NCBI RefSeq assembly: GCF_020166335.1
Contig: NZ_JAIUJR010000008.1
Coordinates: forward strand, 1 to 64,000
DNA length: 64,000 nucleotides
Source: Winogradskyella alexanderae
GTDB taxonomy: Bacteria > Bacteroidota > Bacteroidia > Flavobacteriales > Flavobacteriaceae
Direction of reading: 5' to 3'
In this document: in pieces, positions 17,767 through 27,691 of the stretch
Numbering within the stretch: the stretch's first letter is position 1
Layout: every line of letters begins with the position of its first letter
Notes under the pieces: model-generated
Seen by the model: only the letters and a program-made list of their open reading frames with translations
Databases searched by the model: none
Told to the model about the DNA's origin: nothing
Translations under genes and position numbers: made by a program

Positions 17767-19458
17767 ATGCAACTTTCAGAACAAGAATTAGTAAGACGAG
17801 AAAAGTTAGGCAAATTGAGAGCGATGGGCATTAATCCTTACCCGGCAGATTTATATCCTGTAGATCACACTTCTAAACAGATAAAATCGGAGTATGTAGA
17901 AGGCAAGAAGGTTGTAATTGCTGGTCGCCTAATGTCTCGTAGAATTCAAGGTAAAGCTTCTTTTGCAGAATTGCAAGATAGCGAAGGTCGCATACAGGTT
18001 TATTTTAATAGGGATGAAATTTGTCCCGGCGAAGACAAGACTCACTATAATGAGGTCTACAAAAAGCTTTTAGACATAGGTGATTTTATAGGTATTGAAG
18101 GTGAACTGTTTACGACTAAGGTTGGTGAAAAAACAGTTATGGTTAAAGCGTTTAAAATATTAAGTAAAGCTTTGAAGCCACTACCTTTGCCTAAACAAGA
18201 TTCAGAAGGTAATGTTTATGACGAGTTTAATGATCCTGAATTGCGTTATCGCCAACGTTATGCAGATTTGGCTGTTAATCCTCATGTAAAAGAAGTATTT
18301 GTGAAGCGTACAAAACTTTTTAATGCCATGCGACAGTTTTTTAACGATGCAGGCTATTTTGAGGTAGAAACTCCTATTTTACAACCTATTCCAGGTGGCG
18401 CAGCAGCAAGACCATTCGTAACACATCACAATACCTTAGATATACCACTCTACATGAGAATAGCCAATGAGCTCTATCTTAAAAGATTGATTGTAGGCGG
18501 TTTTGAAGGTGTTTATGAATTTTCAAAAAACTTCAGAAACGAAGGCATGGACAGAACCCATAATCCTGAGTTCACAGCCATGGAGATCTACGTTGCCTAT
18601 AAGGACTACAACTGGATGATGGATTTCTGCGAGAAACTCTTAGAACATTGCGCTATCGCCGTTAATGGTACTACCGATGCTACTTTTGGAAAACATCAAA
18701 TTAGTTTCAAAGCACCATACAAACGCATTACCATGCGCGATTCTATTTTAGAATACACAGGTTTTGATATTGCTGGTAAAACCGAGGATGAAATCCGTCA
18801 AGCCTGCAAAGAAATGGAAATTGAGGTCGATAATACAATGGGCAAAGGAAAGCTCATCGACGAAATTTTTGGTGAGAAATGCGAAGGCAACTACATTCAA
18901 CCGACATTCATCATAGACTATCCCAAAGAAATGAGTCCTCTTTGCAAAGCGCACAGGGAAAATCCTGAACTGACAGAACGTTTTGAGCTCATGGTTTGTG
19001 GAAAGGAAATTGCCAATGCGTATTCTGAATTAAATGATCCTATCGATCAGCGTGAGCGATTTGAGCATCAATTAAAGCTTGCTCAAAAGGGTGATGATGA
19101 AGCCACAGAATTCATAGATTTTGATTTTTTAAGAGCACTAGAATATGGGATGCCACCAACCTCTGGAATGGGAATTGGCATGGACAGATTAGTTATGTTT
19201 TTAACCAACAAACAGAGTATTCAAGAAGTTTTGTTTTTCCCACAAATGAAACCTGAAAAGAAAAAAGTTGAGCTCAGCGACAATGAGAAAGCCATTTTCA
19301 ATATTCTGAAAGCTGAAAAACGAATGGATTTATCAGAATTAAAGTCACAATCGGGTTTAAGCAATAAAGGTTGGGACAAGGGTATTAAAGGCCTTGGTAA
19401 ATTAGGTTTAACTAAAGTTGAAAAAACCGAAGAAGGCCTTTTTGTGGAGCTGGTTTAA
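17767..19458 (+). CDS. lysS: Lysine--tRNA ligase (class II)
   Basis: Class II lysyl-tRNA synthetase charges tRNA-Lys in the cytoplasm. The 563 residues comprise the OB-fold anticodon-binding domain (about 45-150, VVIAGRLMSRRIQGKASFAEL) and the catalytic domain, with motif 2 (FRNEGMDRTHNPEFTAMEIY) and motif 3 (GMPPTSGMGIGMDRLVMFL). About 60 extra C-terminal residues (from ELSDNEKAIFNIL) form a winged-helix-like tail beyond the roughly 500-residue E. coli enzyme; I recall such tails as common in Flavobacteriia. A terminator follows. Confidence 0.97.
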   Translation: MQLSEQELVRREKLGKLRAMGINPYPADLYPVDHTSKQIKSEYVEGKKVVIAGRLMSRRIQGKASFAELQDSEGRIQVYFNRDEICPGEDKTHYNEVYKKLLDIGDFIGIEGELFTTKVGEKTVMVKAFKILSKALKPLPLPKQDSEGNVYDEFNDPELRYRQRYADLAVNPHVKEVFVKRTKLFNAMRQFFNDAGYFEVETPILQPIPGGAAARPFVTHHNTLDIPLYMRIANELYLKRLIVGGFEGVYEFSKNFRNEGMDRTHNPEFTAMEIYVAYKDYNWMMDFCEKLLEHCAIAVNGTTDATFGKHQISFKAPYKRITMRDSILEYTGFDIAGKTEDEIRQACKEMEIEVDNTMGKGKLIDEIFGEKCEGNYIQPTFIIDYPKEMSPLCKAHRENPELTERFELMVCGKEIANAYSELNDPIDQRERFEHQLKLAQKGDDEATEFIDFDFLRALEYGMPPTSGMGIGMDRLVMFLTNKQSIQEVLFFPQMKPEKKKVELSDNEKAIFNILKAEKRMDLSELKSQSGLSNKGWDKGIKGLGKLGLTKVEKTEEGLFVELV

Positions 19459-19483
19459 GATTAAATACAGCGTTAAATATAAC

Positions 19484-19513
19484 AAGGGGTTATCTGCAGA
19501 TAGTCCCTTTTTT
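19484..19513 (+). terminator. Rho-independent terminator of lysS
   Basis: A 12-bp stem with two G-T pairs (AAGGGGTTATCT pairing with AGATAGTCCCTT) is followed by T residues, 25 bp after the lysS stop. Confidence 0.75.
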
Positions 19514-19602
19514 CATTTCTATCATCCAGTGCAGTTATATAAAACTTGCTAATATGTTCAATTTTAGTAAATTGTCCAGACTTTTAGAGCTATATAACCA
19601 AA

Positions 19603-20583
19603 ATGAAAAGATTTTCCTTATTGTTCCTTGTCATGTCTCTTATTACTTCATGCGAGAATGACGAACCCATCACTAGCATTGAAGCGCCGTCTGTAGTAGC
19701 AGAATTTCGGACAAACCTTTCTGAACTAAATCTATATGTCGATAATTTGAGTGATCTCCAAACAAATCCAAAAGTGCTACCTTATAACCTCAATACACCT
19801 TTATTCACAGATTATGCCCACAAACAACGCCTAATTGCTCTACCTGAAAACACTAAGATGGAGTTCAATGGAGATGGTTTACCAATTTTCCCGGATAACA
19901 CAGTGATAGCAAAAACCTTTTATTACAATCTTGATGAGCGTGACCCTTCTTTAGGGCAACAGATTATTGAAACTCGTGTCCTCATAAAAATTAATGGAAA
20001 TTGGGAGTCTGGAGACTATGTTTGGAATGAAGACTTAAGCGAAGCTACTTTAGATCCAGATGGCAGAATAGTTCCTATATCCTGGATTGACGAAAATGGA
20101 ACAGAGCAGACCATTAATTATGAGGTACCCTCTAACACCGATTGCTTTACCTGTCACAGTTCTTACAACAACATGACACCTATTGGTCCTAAACTTAGGT
20201 CTTTAAACTTTGAAAGAAATGGCGTTAACCAATTGCAGGAAATCATCGATTTAAATCTTTTAGATGGACTTTCTAATTCTGATACCATAACAAGTCTCCC
20301 TAATTGGGAAGATGCCTCAGTTAGTTTAGAAGAAAGAGCGCGTGCTTACATGGATATCAATTGTGCACATTGTCACATACCCGGTGGTTTTTGTGAAGAT
20401 CAGTCCACCTTGAATCTAGATTTCTCCACACCATTAAGCGAGTCAAATATCATAAACCGCAAGCAAAGTATTAATTTTCGTATATCGGAATTTAATGATG
20501 GCTTTAGTATGCCGTTTATTGGAACAACCATTTTACATGATGAAGGCATCTCTCTAATTCAAGAATACTTGGATTCCCTATAA
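19603..20583 (+). CDS. Diheme c-type cytochrome lipoprotein, SO2930-like family
   Basis: A 326-residue lipoprotein (lipobox ending ITSC, Cys about residue 17) with two covalent haem sites: CFTCH at 181-185 and CAHCH at 254-258. The spacing and the GxP/CHSS context match the diheme cytochromes named after Shewanella SO2930. It probably passes electrons in the periplasm or at the outer-membrane surface; the partner is unknown. The gene precedes a large metalloprotease-like lipoprotein gene by 94 bp; co-transcription is possible but unproven. Confidence 0.8.
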   Translation: MKRFSLLFLVMSLITSCENDEPITSIEAPSVVAEFRTNLSELNLYVDNLSDLQTNPKVLPYNLNTPLFTDYAHKQRLIALPENTKMEFNGDGLPIFPDNTVIAKTFYYNLDERDPSLGQQIIETRVLIKINGNWESGDYVWNEDLSEATLDPDGRIVPISWIDENGTEQTINYEVPSNTDCFTCHSSYNNMTPIGPKLRSLNFERNGVNQLQEIIDLNLLDGLSNSDTITSLPNWEDASVSLEERARAYMDINCAHCHIPGGFCEDQSTLNLDFSTPLSESNIINRKQSINFRISEFNDGFSMPFIGTTILHDEGISLIQEYLDSL

Positions 20584-20677
20584 AAAGGAGCGTTAAATAA
20601 ATATTAAAGTCATTTCTTTAACATAAACATTGCTTCGGTAATGCGTATTTTCATGCGAATTTTTAAAACCGACTAAC

Positions 20678-23176
20678 GTGAAGCATATTAACATTAGACT
20701 ACTTTTCGTAGCACTAGCTTTTATGGCTTTTTCATGTAAAACCGCAGAAAAAGCAAGTAAAAAATCCAAATCTCCAGATGCCGCAGCCATGGCAAAACCA
20801 CCAGGAAAAAAGCCTGGAAAAAACGATCCTCAACCCTACGATAAAGTAATTACAAAAGATGCCAAAAGTGACGAAGGTCTTTTTACCATTCACAGTTTAG
20901 ATGATAAATTTTTCTACGAAATACCAGATTCATTATTCGAAAGAGAAATGCTTATGGTGACACGTATTGCCAAAACAGCGAGCGGCATTGGTTTTGGTGG
21001 TGGAAAACAAAACACACAAGTACTACGCTGGCAGAAAAAAGATAAAAAAGTTGTTCTAAGAGTCGTGTCTCACCAAGTTGTTGCGGCAGACTCCTTGCCT
21101 GTAAGCGAAGCGGTTGTAAACTCAAATTTTGAACCCGTCTTAGCAACCTTCCCAATTAAGGCTATTGGCAAAGACTCTACCAGCACCGTCATAGATGTTA
21201 CACCTCTTTTTGAAAAAGATGTTAAAGCGTTAGGCTTCCCTCAGTCTAGACGACAGCAATATAGAATAACAAGATTAGAATCCGATAAGTCGTTTATCGA
21301 ATCGGTTAAAAGTTACCCTCAAAATATTGAGGCAAGACACGTAAAAACATATGCGGCAGGGCGCCCGCCTTCCAATGCAAGTACAGGAAGTATATCATTA
21401 GAAATTAATAACTCCATGATTCTATTGCCTGAAGTACCAATGAAGCGTAGAATGTTTGACCAACGTGTAGGTTGGTTCGCTAGGGGCCAAGTAGATTATG
21501 GTCTTGATGCTCAAGAAAGTAAAACAGTGCGCTATTTAGATCGTTGGAGACTAGAAGTAAAAGACGAGGATATCGAAAAATTTAAGCGTGGTGAATTGGT
21601 AGAACCCAAAAAACCAATAGTTTATTACATTGATAGGGCTACACCAAAACAATGGCGTAAATACATAAAACAAGGTATTGAGGATTGGCAAGTAGCTTTT
21701 GAGGCTGCAGGCTTCAAAAATGCCATTATAGCCAAGGATCCTCCGACACCAGAAGAAGATCCGGAATGGTCTCCAGAAGACGTACGTTATTCTGTTGTAA
21801 GATATTTAGCATCTCCTATTCCAAATGCCAATGGACCTCACGTTAGTGATCCAAGATCTGGAGAGATTTTAGAAAGTGATATTAACTGGTACCACAACGT
21901 AATGACGTTATTACGCAACTGGTTCTTCGTCCAAACCGCAGCAATCAATCCTGATGCTAGGGGTGTAGAATTCAAGGAAGAAGTAATGGGTAGGTTAATA
22001 CGTTTTGTATCTTCTCATGAAGTAGGACATACACTTGGCTTACCGCATAACATGGGAAGCAGCGTTGCATACCCTGTTGAGAAACTTCGTGATGCTGAGT
22101 TTACCAAAAAATATGGTACTGCGCCTTCTATAATGGACTATGCGCGTTTTAATTATGTGGCGCAACCTGGCGACGAGGGTGTTGCTCTAATGCCTAATAT
22201 TGGACCTTATGATAAATATTCCATTATGTGGGGCTACAAACCTATTTTGGATGCTGAAACACCTGAGGATGAAAAGAAAACGCTTGATGGTTGGATATTG
22301 GAGCGTGCTGATGACCCAATATACCGTTTTGGAAGACAGCAATTTGGTGTTATAGATCCAAGTTCACAAACTGAAGATCTTGGTGATGACGCTGTATTGG
22401 CAAGTGAATATGGTATCAAAAACTTAAAGCGTATTGTTCCAAATTTAATTGATTGGACTGCTGAGGATGGTAAAAACTATGATGATTTGGAAACAATGTA
22501 TGGGCAAGTTTTAGGCCAATTTAATAGATACATGGGACATGTAGCTTCCAATATAGGTGGTGTTTATGAATACTACAAAACCTATGATCAAGACGGTGCA
22601 GTTTATACACATGTAGATAGCGATCATCAGAAAAAAGCCATGAAATTTTTACAAGATCAATTGTTTACAACACCAGACTGGATGTTAGATAATAACATCT
22701 TTAATAAGATTGAAAGTGCAGGACATATCGAACGCGTAAGAGGTATTCAAACACGCACTTTAAACAATATGATGGATTTTGGCAGAATGCAGCGTCTTTT
22801 AGAAAATGAATCGATTAATGGAAGTCAAGCTTACGGACTTTATGACATGATGAAAGATTTACGTCGTGGCTTGTTTAGTGAACTACGCACTGGAAAAAAA
22901 ATAGATATATATAGACGTAATTTACAACGTGCATACATAGAGCGTATGGAATTCATTATGACCAATGAGCAAACGTCTAATCTTCCACCAGAGTTTAGAC
23001 GTCTATTTGGAGGAACACAAGTAAATGTGAGCCAATCGGATATTAGGGCCGTTGTAAGAGCTGAACTTAAATCCTTGCGTTCACAATTGCGAAATGCGCG
23101 CGGTGGCGATGCTATGAGTAGAATTCATATTGCTGATGCGTTGGAACGCGTCAATAATATTTTAGACCCGAAATAA
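20678..23176 (+). CDS. Zinc-dependent metalloprotease lipoprotein (DUF5117/DUF4953 type)
   Basis: An 832-residue lipoprotein (lipobox ending AFSC, Cys about residue 19) of the large zinc metalloprotease family annotated by DUF5118/DUF5117/DUF4953. The metzincin-type site is HEVGHTLGLPHN, with zinc ligands His447, His451 and His457 and catalytic Glu448. A downstream SIMDYARFNYVAQ stretch supplies the Met-turn. A Lys/Pro-rich linker (about 22-55) follows the lipid anchor. It probably acts on the outer surface or in the periplasm; the substrate is unknown. Family members are abundant in Bacteroidota. A terminator follows directly. Confidence 0.85.
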   Translation: MKHINIRLLFVALAFMAFSCKTAEKASKKSKSPDAAAMAKPPGKKPGKNDPQPYDKVITKDAKSDEGLFTIHSLDDKFFYEIPDSLFEREMLMVTRIAKTASGIGFGGGKQNTQVLRWQKKDKKVVLRVVSHQVVAADSLPVSEAVVNSNFEPVLATFPIKAIGKDSTSTVIDVTPLFEKDVKALGFPQSRRQQYRITRLESDKSFIESVKSYPQNIEARHVKTYAAGRPPSNASTGSISLEINNSMILLPEVPMKRRMFDQRVGWFARGQVDYGLDAQESKTVRYLDRWRLEVKDEDIEKFKRGELVEPKKPIVYYIDRATPKQWRKYIKQGIEDWQVAFEAAGFKNAIIAKDPPTPEEDPEWSPEDVRYSVVRYLASPIPNANGPHVSDPRSGEILESDINWYHNVMTLLRNWFFVQTAAINPDARGVEFKEEVMGRLIRFVSSHEVGHTLGLPHNMGSSVAYPVEKLRDAEFTKKYGTAPSIMDYARFNYVAQPGDEGVALMPNIGPYDKYSIMWGYKPILDAETPEDEKKTLDGWILERADDPIYRFGRQQFGVIDPSSQTEDLGDDAVLASEYGIKNLKRIVPNLIDWTAEDGKNYDDLETMYGQVLGQFNRYMGHVASNIGGVYEYYKTYDQDGAVYTHVDSDHQKKAMKFLQDQLFTTPDWMLDNNIFNKIESAGHIERVRGIQTRTLNNMMDFGRMQRLLENESINGSQAYGLYDMMKDLRRGLFSELRTGKKIDIYRRNLQRAYIERMEFIMTNEQTSNLPPEFRRLFGGTQVNVSQSDIRAVVRAELKSLRSQLRNARGGDAMSRIHIADALERVNNILDPK

Positions 23177-23200
23177 TAATAACATAAGAATTTAAAAAAA

Positions 23201-23229
23201 GGCTTCAATAAATTTGAAGCCTTTTTTTA
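23201..23229 (+). terminator. Rho-independent terminator after the metalloprotease gene
   Basis: GGCTTCAA pairs with TTGAAGCC across a 5-base TAAAT loop (23201-23221) and is followed by seven T residues. Confidence 0.9.
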
Positions 23230-23419
23230 TTAAAGTACCACCTCCACGGCATTATTACAATTATCAAACTGAATAAGATTACTGTAACTAAATCCTTCCA
23301 TTCAAAAAAACCAAACTCTTAATAATTTTTTTGTAATAATTATTTGTTAAAACCCATTTGAAGTTTAAACCTATTCTCTTTCACTTAGTCAAAGCGATAT
23401 AACTTAAAACAATAAGATA

Positions 23420-23857
23420 ATGAGAAATTTAGTAGTAATTGCACTGGCTATTCTAACAATGAGTGCCACTGCTCAGGACCGCAAACAAGATCGTAAAGGC
23501 CAACAGCATAGAAATGAAATAGTGAAAGATATGACGCCACAAGAAGTGGCCAATCTTAAAACCAAAAAACTTACATTAAAATTAGATTTAACAGATAAAC
23601 AACAAAGACAAGTTGAATCAATTCTTTTAGAGCAGGCGGTTGATAGACAAAAGAAAAGAGAGGCGCATCAAAATAAAGAGGAGAAAGAAAAACCATCTAA
23701 AGAGGAATTTCTTAAAATGCAAAATGAAAGGTTAGATAATCAGATTGAAATGAAGAGAAAGATGAAGGATATTCTAACAGAAGAGCAATATGCTAAGTTT
23801 GAAAAAATGAAACCCAGAAAGCAACATAGAAAGGGTAAACGAGCAACTAAAAAATAA
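23420..23857 (+). CDS. Small exported Spy/LTXXQ-like helical protein
   Basis: A 145-residue protein with a signal peptide (1-18, ending ATAQ). The remainder is strongly charged and helical (many Lys, Glu, Gln), with LDLTDKQQRQVESIL and ILTEEQYAKFEKM segments. These are the two LTxxQ-like motifs of Spy/CpxP-type periplasmic proteins, arranged as helices. Spy proteins act as chaperones under envelope stress; that role here is inferred from pattern only. It is followed by a terminator and by a shorter gene with the same C-terminal motif. Confidence 0.6.
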   Translation: MRNLVVIALAILTMSATAQDRKQDRKGQQHRNEIVKDMTPQEVANLKTKKLTLKLDLTDKQQRQVESILLEQAVDRQKKREAHQNKEEKEKPSKEEFLKMQNERLDNQIEMKRKMKDILTEEQYAKFEKMKPRKQHRKGKRATKK

Positions 23858-23880
23858 ATCAAAATTCGATTTTGCTTTAA

Positions 23881-23907
23881 AAAGTATCGCTTAGGCGATA
23901 CTTTTTT
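23881..23907 (+). terminator. Rho-independent terminator between the two Spy-like genes
   Basis: AAAGTATCGC pairs with GCGATACTTT across the loop TTAG, followed by further T residues. Confidence 0.9.
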
Positions 23908-23959
23908 AATTAATTAAATAAAATTGTTATTTTAGGCTTCAATAATTAAATAATCCAAT

Positions 23960-24289
23960 ATGAAAAAAGTAATTGCGCTTTGCTTTTTTGCTTTAGCTCT
24001 ATTTTTAGGTTCACAGACAATATCAGCACAAACCAGTATTATTGAAGTGAATAAAAAAGCCTCTGAAAGAACAGAAGAACTTAGAAAGTTTATAAAATTT
24101 GATGATAATCAAAGGAATCAAGTCTATGCCGCATATCAAGAGTATATGCAAGCTACCCTAGACTTAAAACAGGTTTCTGTTGTTGAAGAGGGTGTAAAAG
24201 AAAAAATAAACAAACTGCTAGACGATAAAATCAGAACTATTCTTACTGAAGAACAGTATGTTCGTTTTAAAGAATTCACAAAAGATTAA
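23960..24289 (+). CDS. Small exported LTXXQ-like helical protein
   Basis: A 109-residue protein with a signal peptide (1-23, ending ISAQ). The mature part is helical, beginning IKFDDNQRNQVYAAYQEYMQ and ending with ILTEEQYVRFKEF, nearly the same closing motif as the preceding gene. The two are probably distant paralogues with a Spy/CpxP-like pattern. Function is unknown. It stands between two terminators, so it is likely a single-gene unit. Confidence 0.6.
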   Translation: MKKVIALCFFALALFLGSQTISAQTSIIEVNKKASERTEELRKFIKFDDNQRNQVYAAYQEYMQATLDLKQVSVVEEGVKEKINKLLDDKIRTILTEEQYVRFKEFTKD

Positions 24290-24304
24290 TCAATTGTATT
24301 AAAG

Positions 24305-24336
24305 AAAAAAGCTTCGCATTAGCGAGGCTTTTTTTA
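24305..24336. terminator. Bidirectional terminator between the LTXXQ-like gene and hemL
   Basis: AAGCTTCGC (24309-24317) pairs with GCGAGGCTT (24322-24330) across ATTA, with an A-run on the left and a T-run on the right. It can therefore stop transcription from both convergent genes; its right edge overlaps the hemL stop codon. Confidence 0.85.
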
Positions 24337-25620
24337 TAAAGTCTTTGCGATCTCTTCAACCGCAGCAATAGTTTCATTTAAATCCTGATAGGTCAGCGCA
24401 TCCGTTATAAACCAGCTTTCAAATGCACTTGGTGCTATATAGATACCTCTATCTAACATACCATGAAAAAACGCCTTAAATGTGTCATTGTTACCTTTTG
24501 CGGCTGTATTAAAGTCAATAACTCTTTCTTCAGAAAAATGAACCGATATCATACTGCCTATTCGATTAACAGTATGTGTTACATTATTCTTATTTAATGC
24601 TTCTGTGATACCGGTATGTAGGTATTTGGTTTTTTCCTCTAAACGACTCATTAAGCCTTTATCTTCATTTATAGCTTTGAGCATAGCATAACCCGCTGCC
24701 ATAGCCAATGGATTACCACTTAATGTTCCGGCTTGATAAACAGGTCCGTTTGGTGCCAATACATCCATAATTTCATTTCTTGAGGCAAAGGCTCCAACAG
24801 GTAATCCACCTCCAACAACTTTACCAAAACATACAATATCTGCATAAACATCTTTTAATTCCTGAACACCTCCTTTGGCTAATCTAAAACCAGTCATAAC
24901 TTCATCAAAAATCAGGAGAATACCATCGCTATCACATATACTTCTTAATCCTTCCAAGAATCCTTTCACAGGAGGTATACAACCCATATTTCCTGCTACC
25001 GGCTCAACTATTATTGCGGCAATTTGATTCGGGTTGGCATCAACAATTTCTTGTACACTAGATAGGTCGTTATAATTTGCCAGTAAGGTATCCTTTGCAG
25101 TACCCTGGGTTACACCTGGACTATTTGGTGTACCGAAAGTAACTGCACCACTACCTGCTGCAATTAAAAAGGAATCACTGTGTCCATGATAGCAACCAGC
25201 AAACTTTATGATCTTATCTTTTTTGGTGAAACCACGTGCTAATCTTATGGCACTCATACATGCTTCAGTACCAGAATTTACAAACCTGATTTTATCTATA
25301 TTAGGCACCATTGAAACTGCCAACTTAGCAATTTTTGTTTCTAACTCCGTAGGCATTCCAAATGATGTACCTTCCTTCGTTTTATCTATAACTGCTTCAA
25401 CCACAGGAGGGTAAGCATGCCCCAACAACATTGGTCCCCAAGAATTTATATAGTCAATAAAGCGATTACCATCCTCATCGTAAACGTACGCTCCCTTTGC
25501 CGATTTTGCAAATATTGGTGTACCTCCTACAGCATTAAATGCTCGCACGGGAGAGTTTACACCACCAGGAATAACTGTCTTTGCCTCTTTAAATAAGGCA
25601 CTACTTCTTTGATATAACAT
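24334..25620 (-). CDS. hemL: Glutamate-1-semialdehyde 2,1-aminomutase
   Basis: A PLP enzyme that converts glutamate-1-semialdehyde to 5-aminolevulinate in the C5 route to haem and other tetrapyrroles. The 428 residues are normal for HemL. Visible: [11 protein letters not shown] at the N-terminus, the gating-loop motif [18 protein letters not shown] (about 156-173), and [16 protein letters not shown] containing the PLP lysine (about 268). It is followed upstream by a lipoprotein gene only 3 bp away on the same strand, so the four genes from 27656 to 24334 probably form one operon. Confidence 0.96.
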   Translation of the reverse strand: MLYQRSSALFKEAKTVIPGGVNSPVRAFNAVGGTPIFAKSAKGAYVYDEDGNRFIDYINSWGPMLLGHAYPPVVEAVIDKTKEGTSFGMPTELETKIAKLAVSMVPNIDKIRFVNSGTEACMSAIRLARGFTKKDKIIKFAGCYHGHSDSFLIAAGSGAVTFGTPNSPGVTQGTAKDTLLANYNDLSSVQEIVDANPNQIAAIIVEPVAGNMGCIPPVKGFLEGLRSICDSDGILLIFDEVMTGFRLAKGGVQELKDVYADIVCFGKVVGGGLPVGAFASRNEIMDVLAPNGPVYQAGTLSGNPLAMAAGYAMLKAINEDKGLMSRLEEKTKYLHTGITEALNKNNVTHTVNRIGSMISVHFSEERVIDFNTAAKGNNDTFKAFFHGMLDRGIYIAPSAFESWFITDALTYQDLNETIAAVEEIAKTL

Positions 25621-25623
25621 ATA

Positions 25624-26418
25624 TTAATTTGGAATCTTTAGCTCTTGGCCAATTGCCAAGTCATTTGAATTTAAATTATTCATTTCTTTAATCGCCTCCA
25701 CAGTTGTATTATAACGTTTAGAAAGCGAATAAAGGGTGTCACCCTTTTCTACAATATGAAAGGATATACCACTATTAACTCTTACTCTATTTGGCTCTTT
25801 ACCATTAAGTATTTCATCATCATATTTATACAATTCATAGCGTTCAATAAGGCTTATTAATTTTTGAGGATAACGCTTATCTGTTGCATAACCTGCCGCC
25901 CTTAGTCCTTTTGCCCATCCTTTGTAATCGTCTGGCCTTAGTTCAAATAGTTTAGCATAGCGTTTTCTGCCTGTTAAAAACTGAGAGTGATCTCTGTATG
26001 ACAATTCTGGTTGGTCATATTTTCGAAAACATTCTTGAGACCTGTCATCATCATGATATATCTTTGCGCCTTTCCAACCATGGCATTTAATCCCAAAATG
26101 GTTATTGGCTTCAACAGCCAATCTGCCCCTACCCGAACCAGATTCTAATATTCCCTGAGCAAGAGTAATACTCGCAGGTATCTTTGAAGTAACCATTTGA
26201 CTTTTCGCAATGCTCGCATATCTGGAAATGTAAGCATCAACAGAACTAATAGGCTCCGAAACAGTTCTTACTTCTTTTTCAGATTCATCTTTTGACACTG
26301 TAACTTCAACAGTTTTGTCTTTATCATGCTTCTTTTTTGTCACAATACCCTTTTTTGGTCCGCAACTAAACATCATCGCTATAACTATGCAAACAATTAA
26401 GTTATTTGAAATTTTCAT
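25624..26418 (-). CDS. Glucosaminidase-LysM lipoprotein (peptidoglycan hydrolase)
   Basis: A 264-residue lipoprotein (lipobox ending MFSC, Cys about residue 19). Residues about 60-200 form a family 73 glucosaminidase domain like that of FlgJ (SKIPASITLAQGILESGSG with the catalytic Glu, then NNHFGIKCHGW). Residues about 217-263 are one LysM peptidoglycan-binding repeat (FHIVEKGDTLYSLSKRYNTT). It probably cuts glycan strands from the outer-membrane side of the periplasm. The ATG overlaps the stop of the preceding deaminase-like gene by 4 bp, showing translational coupling. Confidence 0.9.
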   Translation of the reverse strand: MKISNNLIVCIVIAMMFSCGPKKGIVTKKKHDKDKTVEVTVSKDESEKEVRTVSEPISSVDAYISRYASIAKSQMVTSKIPASITLAQGILESGSGRGRLAVEANNHFGIKCHGWKGAKIYHDDDRSQECFRKYDQPELSYRDHSQFLTGRKRYAKLFELRPDDYKGWAKGLRAAGYATDKRYPQKLISLIERYELYKYDDEILNGKEPNRVRVNSGISFHIVEKGDTLYSLSKRYNTTVEAIKEMNNLNSNDLAIGQELKIPN

Positions 26419-27326
26419 AGTTCTATTAAGGGCAAATTCTTATCCTTTAGCTTTAGGTTCATTCCTTCTATGCCTTGCAATCCACCGGTATGAATTGCAA
26501 GAATTTTAGAATCCTTTGTAAAGTAATTTTTTTGGATTAAATCAATTATCCCAAACATCATTTTTCCAGTGTAAATTGGGTCTAAAGGAATTCCAAAATC
26601 ATTTTTAAATTTATTTATAAACGTCACTAATTCTGGCTTTATTTTTCCATAACCGCCAAAATGATAATCCGTTATTAAATTCCAATTTTTTTGTTTTGCA
26701 AATTTACGAATATCTCTTTTTAAAAAATCACCTTTTAAGGCTGGAAATCCCAATATTTTTTGATGTGGTTTAGAGGCGTTAATCAATCCCGAAATTGTTC
26801 CTCCGGTACCTACGCAAACACAAATAAAATCGAATTGCGAGTCTGAATAATTTAAAATTTCCTGGCATCCTTTTACCGCTAATTGATTGGTGCCTCCTTC
26901 AGGAATCAAATAAAAGTCTCCAAATTTAGCTTTTAGATTGGAAAGAAAAGACATATTGTACTTGTTTCTATAGTCTTTTCTAGTGGTAAACATAAACTCC
27001 ATACCACATGATTTGGCAAATTTTAAAGTAGGATTTGAATTTACTTTGTTGTAAAGTTCCTCTCCTCGAATTACACCAATAGATTTAAATCCTTTGTTCT
27101 TTGCAGCATAGGCTACGGCCGCAATATGATTAGAATAAGCACCACCAAAGGTTAAAAGTATTTCTTTGCCTTGATATCTAGCCTCTTCTAAATTATACTT
27201 AAGTTTTCTAAATTTATTGCCCGATACAAATGGGTGCAACTCGTCTTCGCGTTTAATAAAAAGGCCAACTTTTCCCCCTGTAATTATTGGTAACTCCTGA
27301 ATTCTTGAAATTTCAATTTCTTTCAT
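26415..27326 (-). CDS. PLP-dependent 1-aminocyclopropane-1-carboxylate deaminase / D-cysteine desulfhydrase family enzyme
   Basis: A 303-residue fold-type II PLP enzyme. Visible: IKREDELHPFVSGNKFRKLK with the PLP lysine in SGNKFRKL (about 38-42), GGAYSNHIAAVAYAA (about 61-75), and the phosphate-binding CVGTGGTISGL (about 171-181). The family includes ACC deaminase and D-cysteine desulfhydrase; which activity applies cannot be told here, and D-amino acid or small sulfur amino acid substrates are plausible. It sits within the hemL operon, 6 bp after the tiny membrane protein gene. Confidence 0.85.
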   Translation of the reverse strand: MKEIEISRIQELPIITGGKVGLFIKREDELHPFVSGNKFRKLKYNLEEARYQGKEILLTFGGAYSNHIAAVAYAAKNKGFKSIGVIRGEELYNKVNSNPTLKFAKSCGMEFMFTTRKDYRNKYNMSFLSNLKAKFGDFYLIPEGGTNQLAVKGCQEILNYSDSQFDFICVCVGTGGTISGLINASKPHQKILGFPALKGDFLKRDIRKFAKQKNWNLITDYHFGGYGKIKPELVTFINKFKNDFGIPLDPIYTGKMMFGIIDLIQKNYFTKDSKILAIHTGGLQGIEGMNLKLKDKNLPLIEL

Positions 27327-27332
27327 TATAAA

Positions 27333-27656
27333 TCAAAAGTAATTTATAAAACCCCAAATTCTTCGTTTTTTTAAATAGTATAAATTTGCCTCATTCGTAT
27401 ATGCTTCCTTTTCAAATGAAATGGCCCTATACGCACCATGCCAATTTTTTGTTTTATAAAATCGAATTACAAATTCTAAAACATATATTGCGTAAAACGG
27501 AATTACAAGAAGCTCTAACTGCTGTCTTAAATGTATTTTTTCATGGTTAAGCAAAACATCATCTGTAATAAGTTTTTTCGACTTTAATATTAAAAAAGGA
27601 AATAGAGCAATACCTGTATAACCTTTAGGGACTATATATTTTGAAATTAGAATCAC
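27333..27656 (-). CDS. Small membrane protein with HExxH motif, minimal gluzincin-like
   Basis: A 107-residue protein without signal peptide. It carries LLNHEKIHLRQQLELL with a zinc-protease-like HEKIH (38-42), a hydrophobic segment (about 48-66), then AISFEKEAYTNEANLYYL (about 78-95), where Glu could supply a third ligand. The arrangement recalls M48/M56-type peptidases cut down to a core. Catalysis has not been shown for such small proteins to my knowledge. It is the first gene of the leftward unit ending at hemL, and is divergent from the DUF5522-hutU pair. Confidence 0.6.
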   Translation of the reverse strand: MILISKYIVPKGYTGIALFPFLILKSKKLITDDVLLNHEKIHLRQQLELLVIPFYAIYVLEFVIRFYKTKNWHGAYRAISFEKEAYTNEANLYYLKKRRIWGFINYF

Positions 27657-27691
27657 GATTTATAGGCTTCAAAAATCACACCAAATTACGT

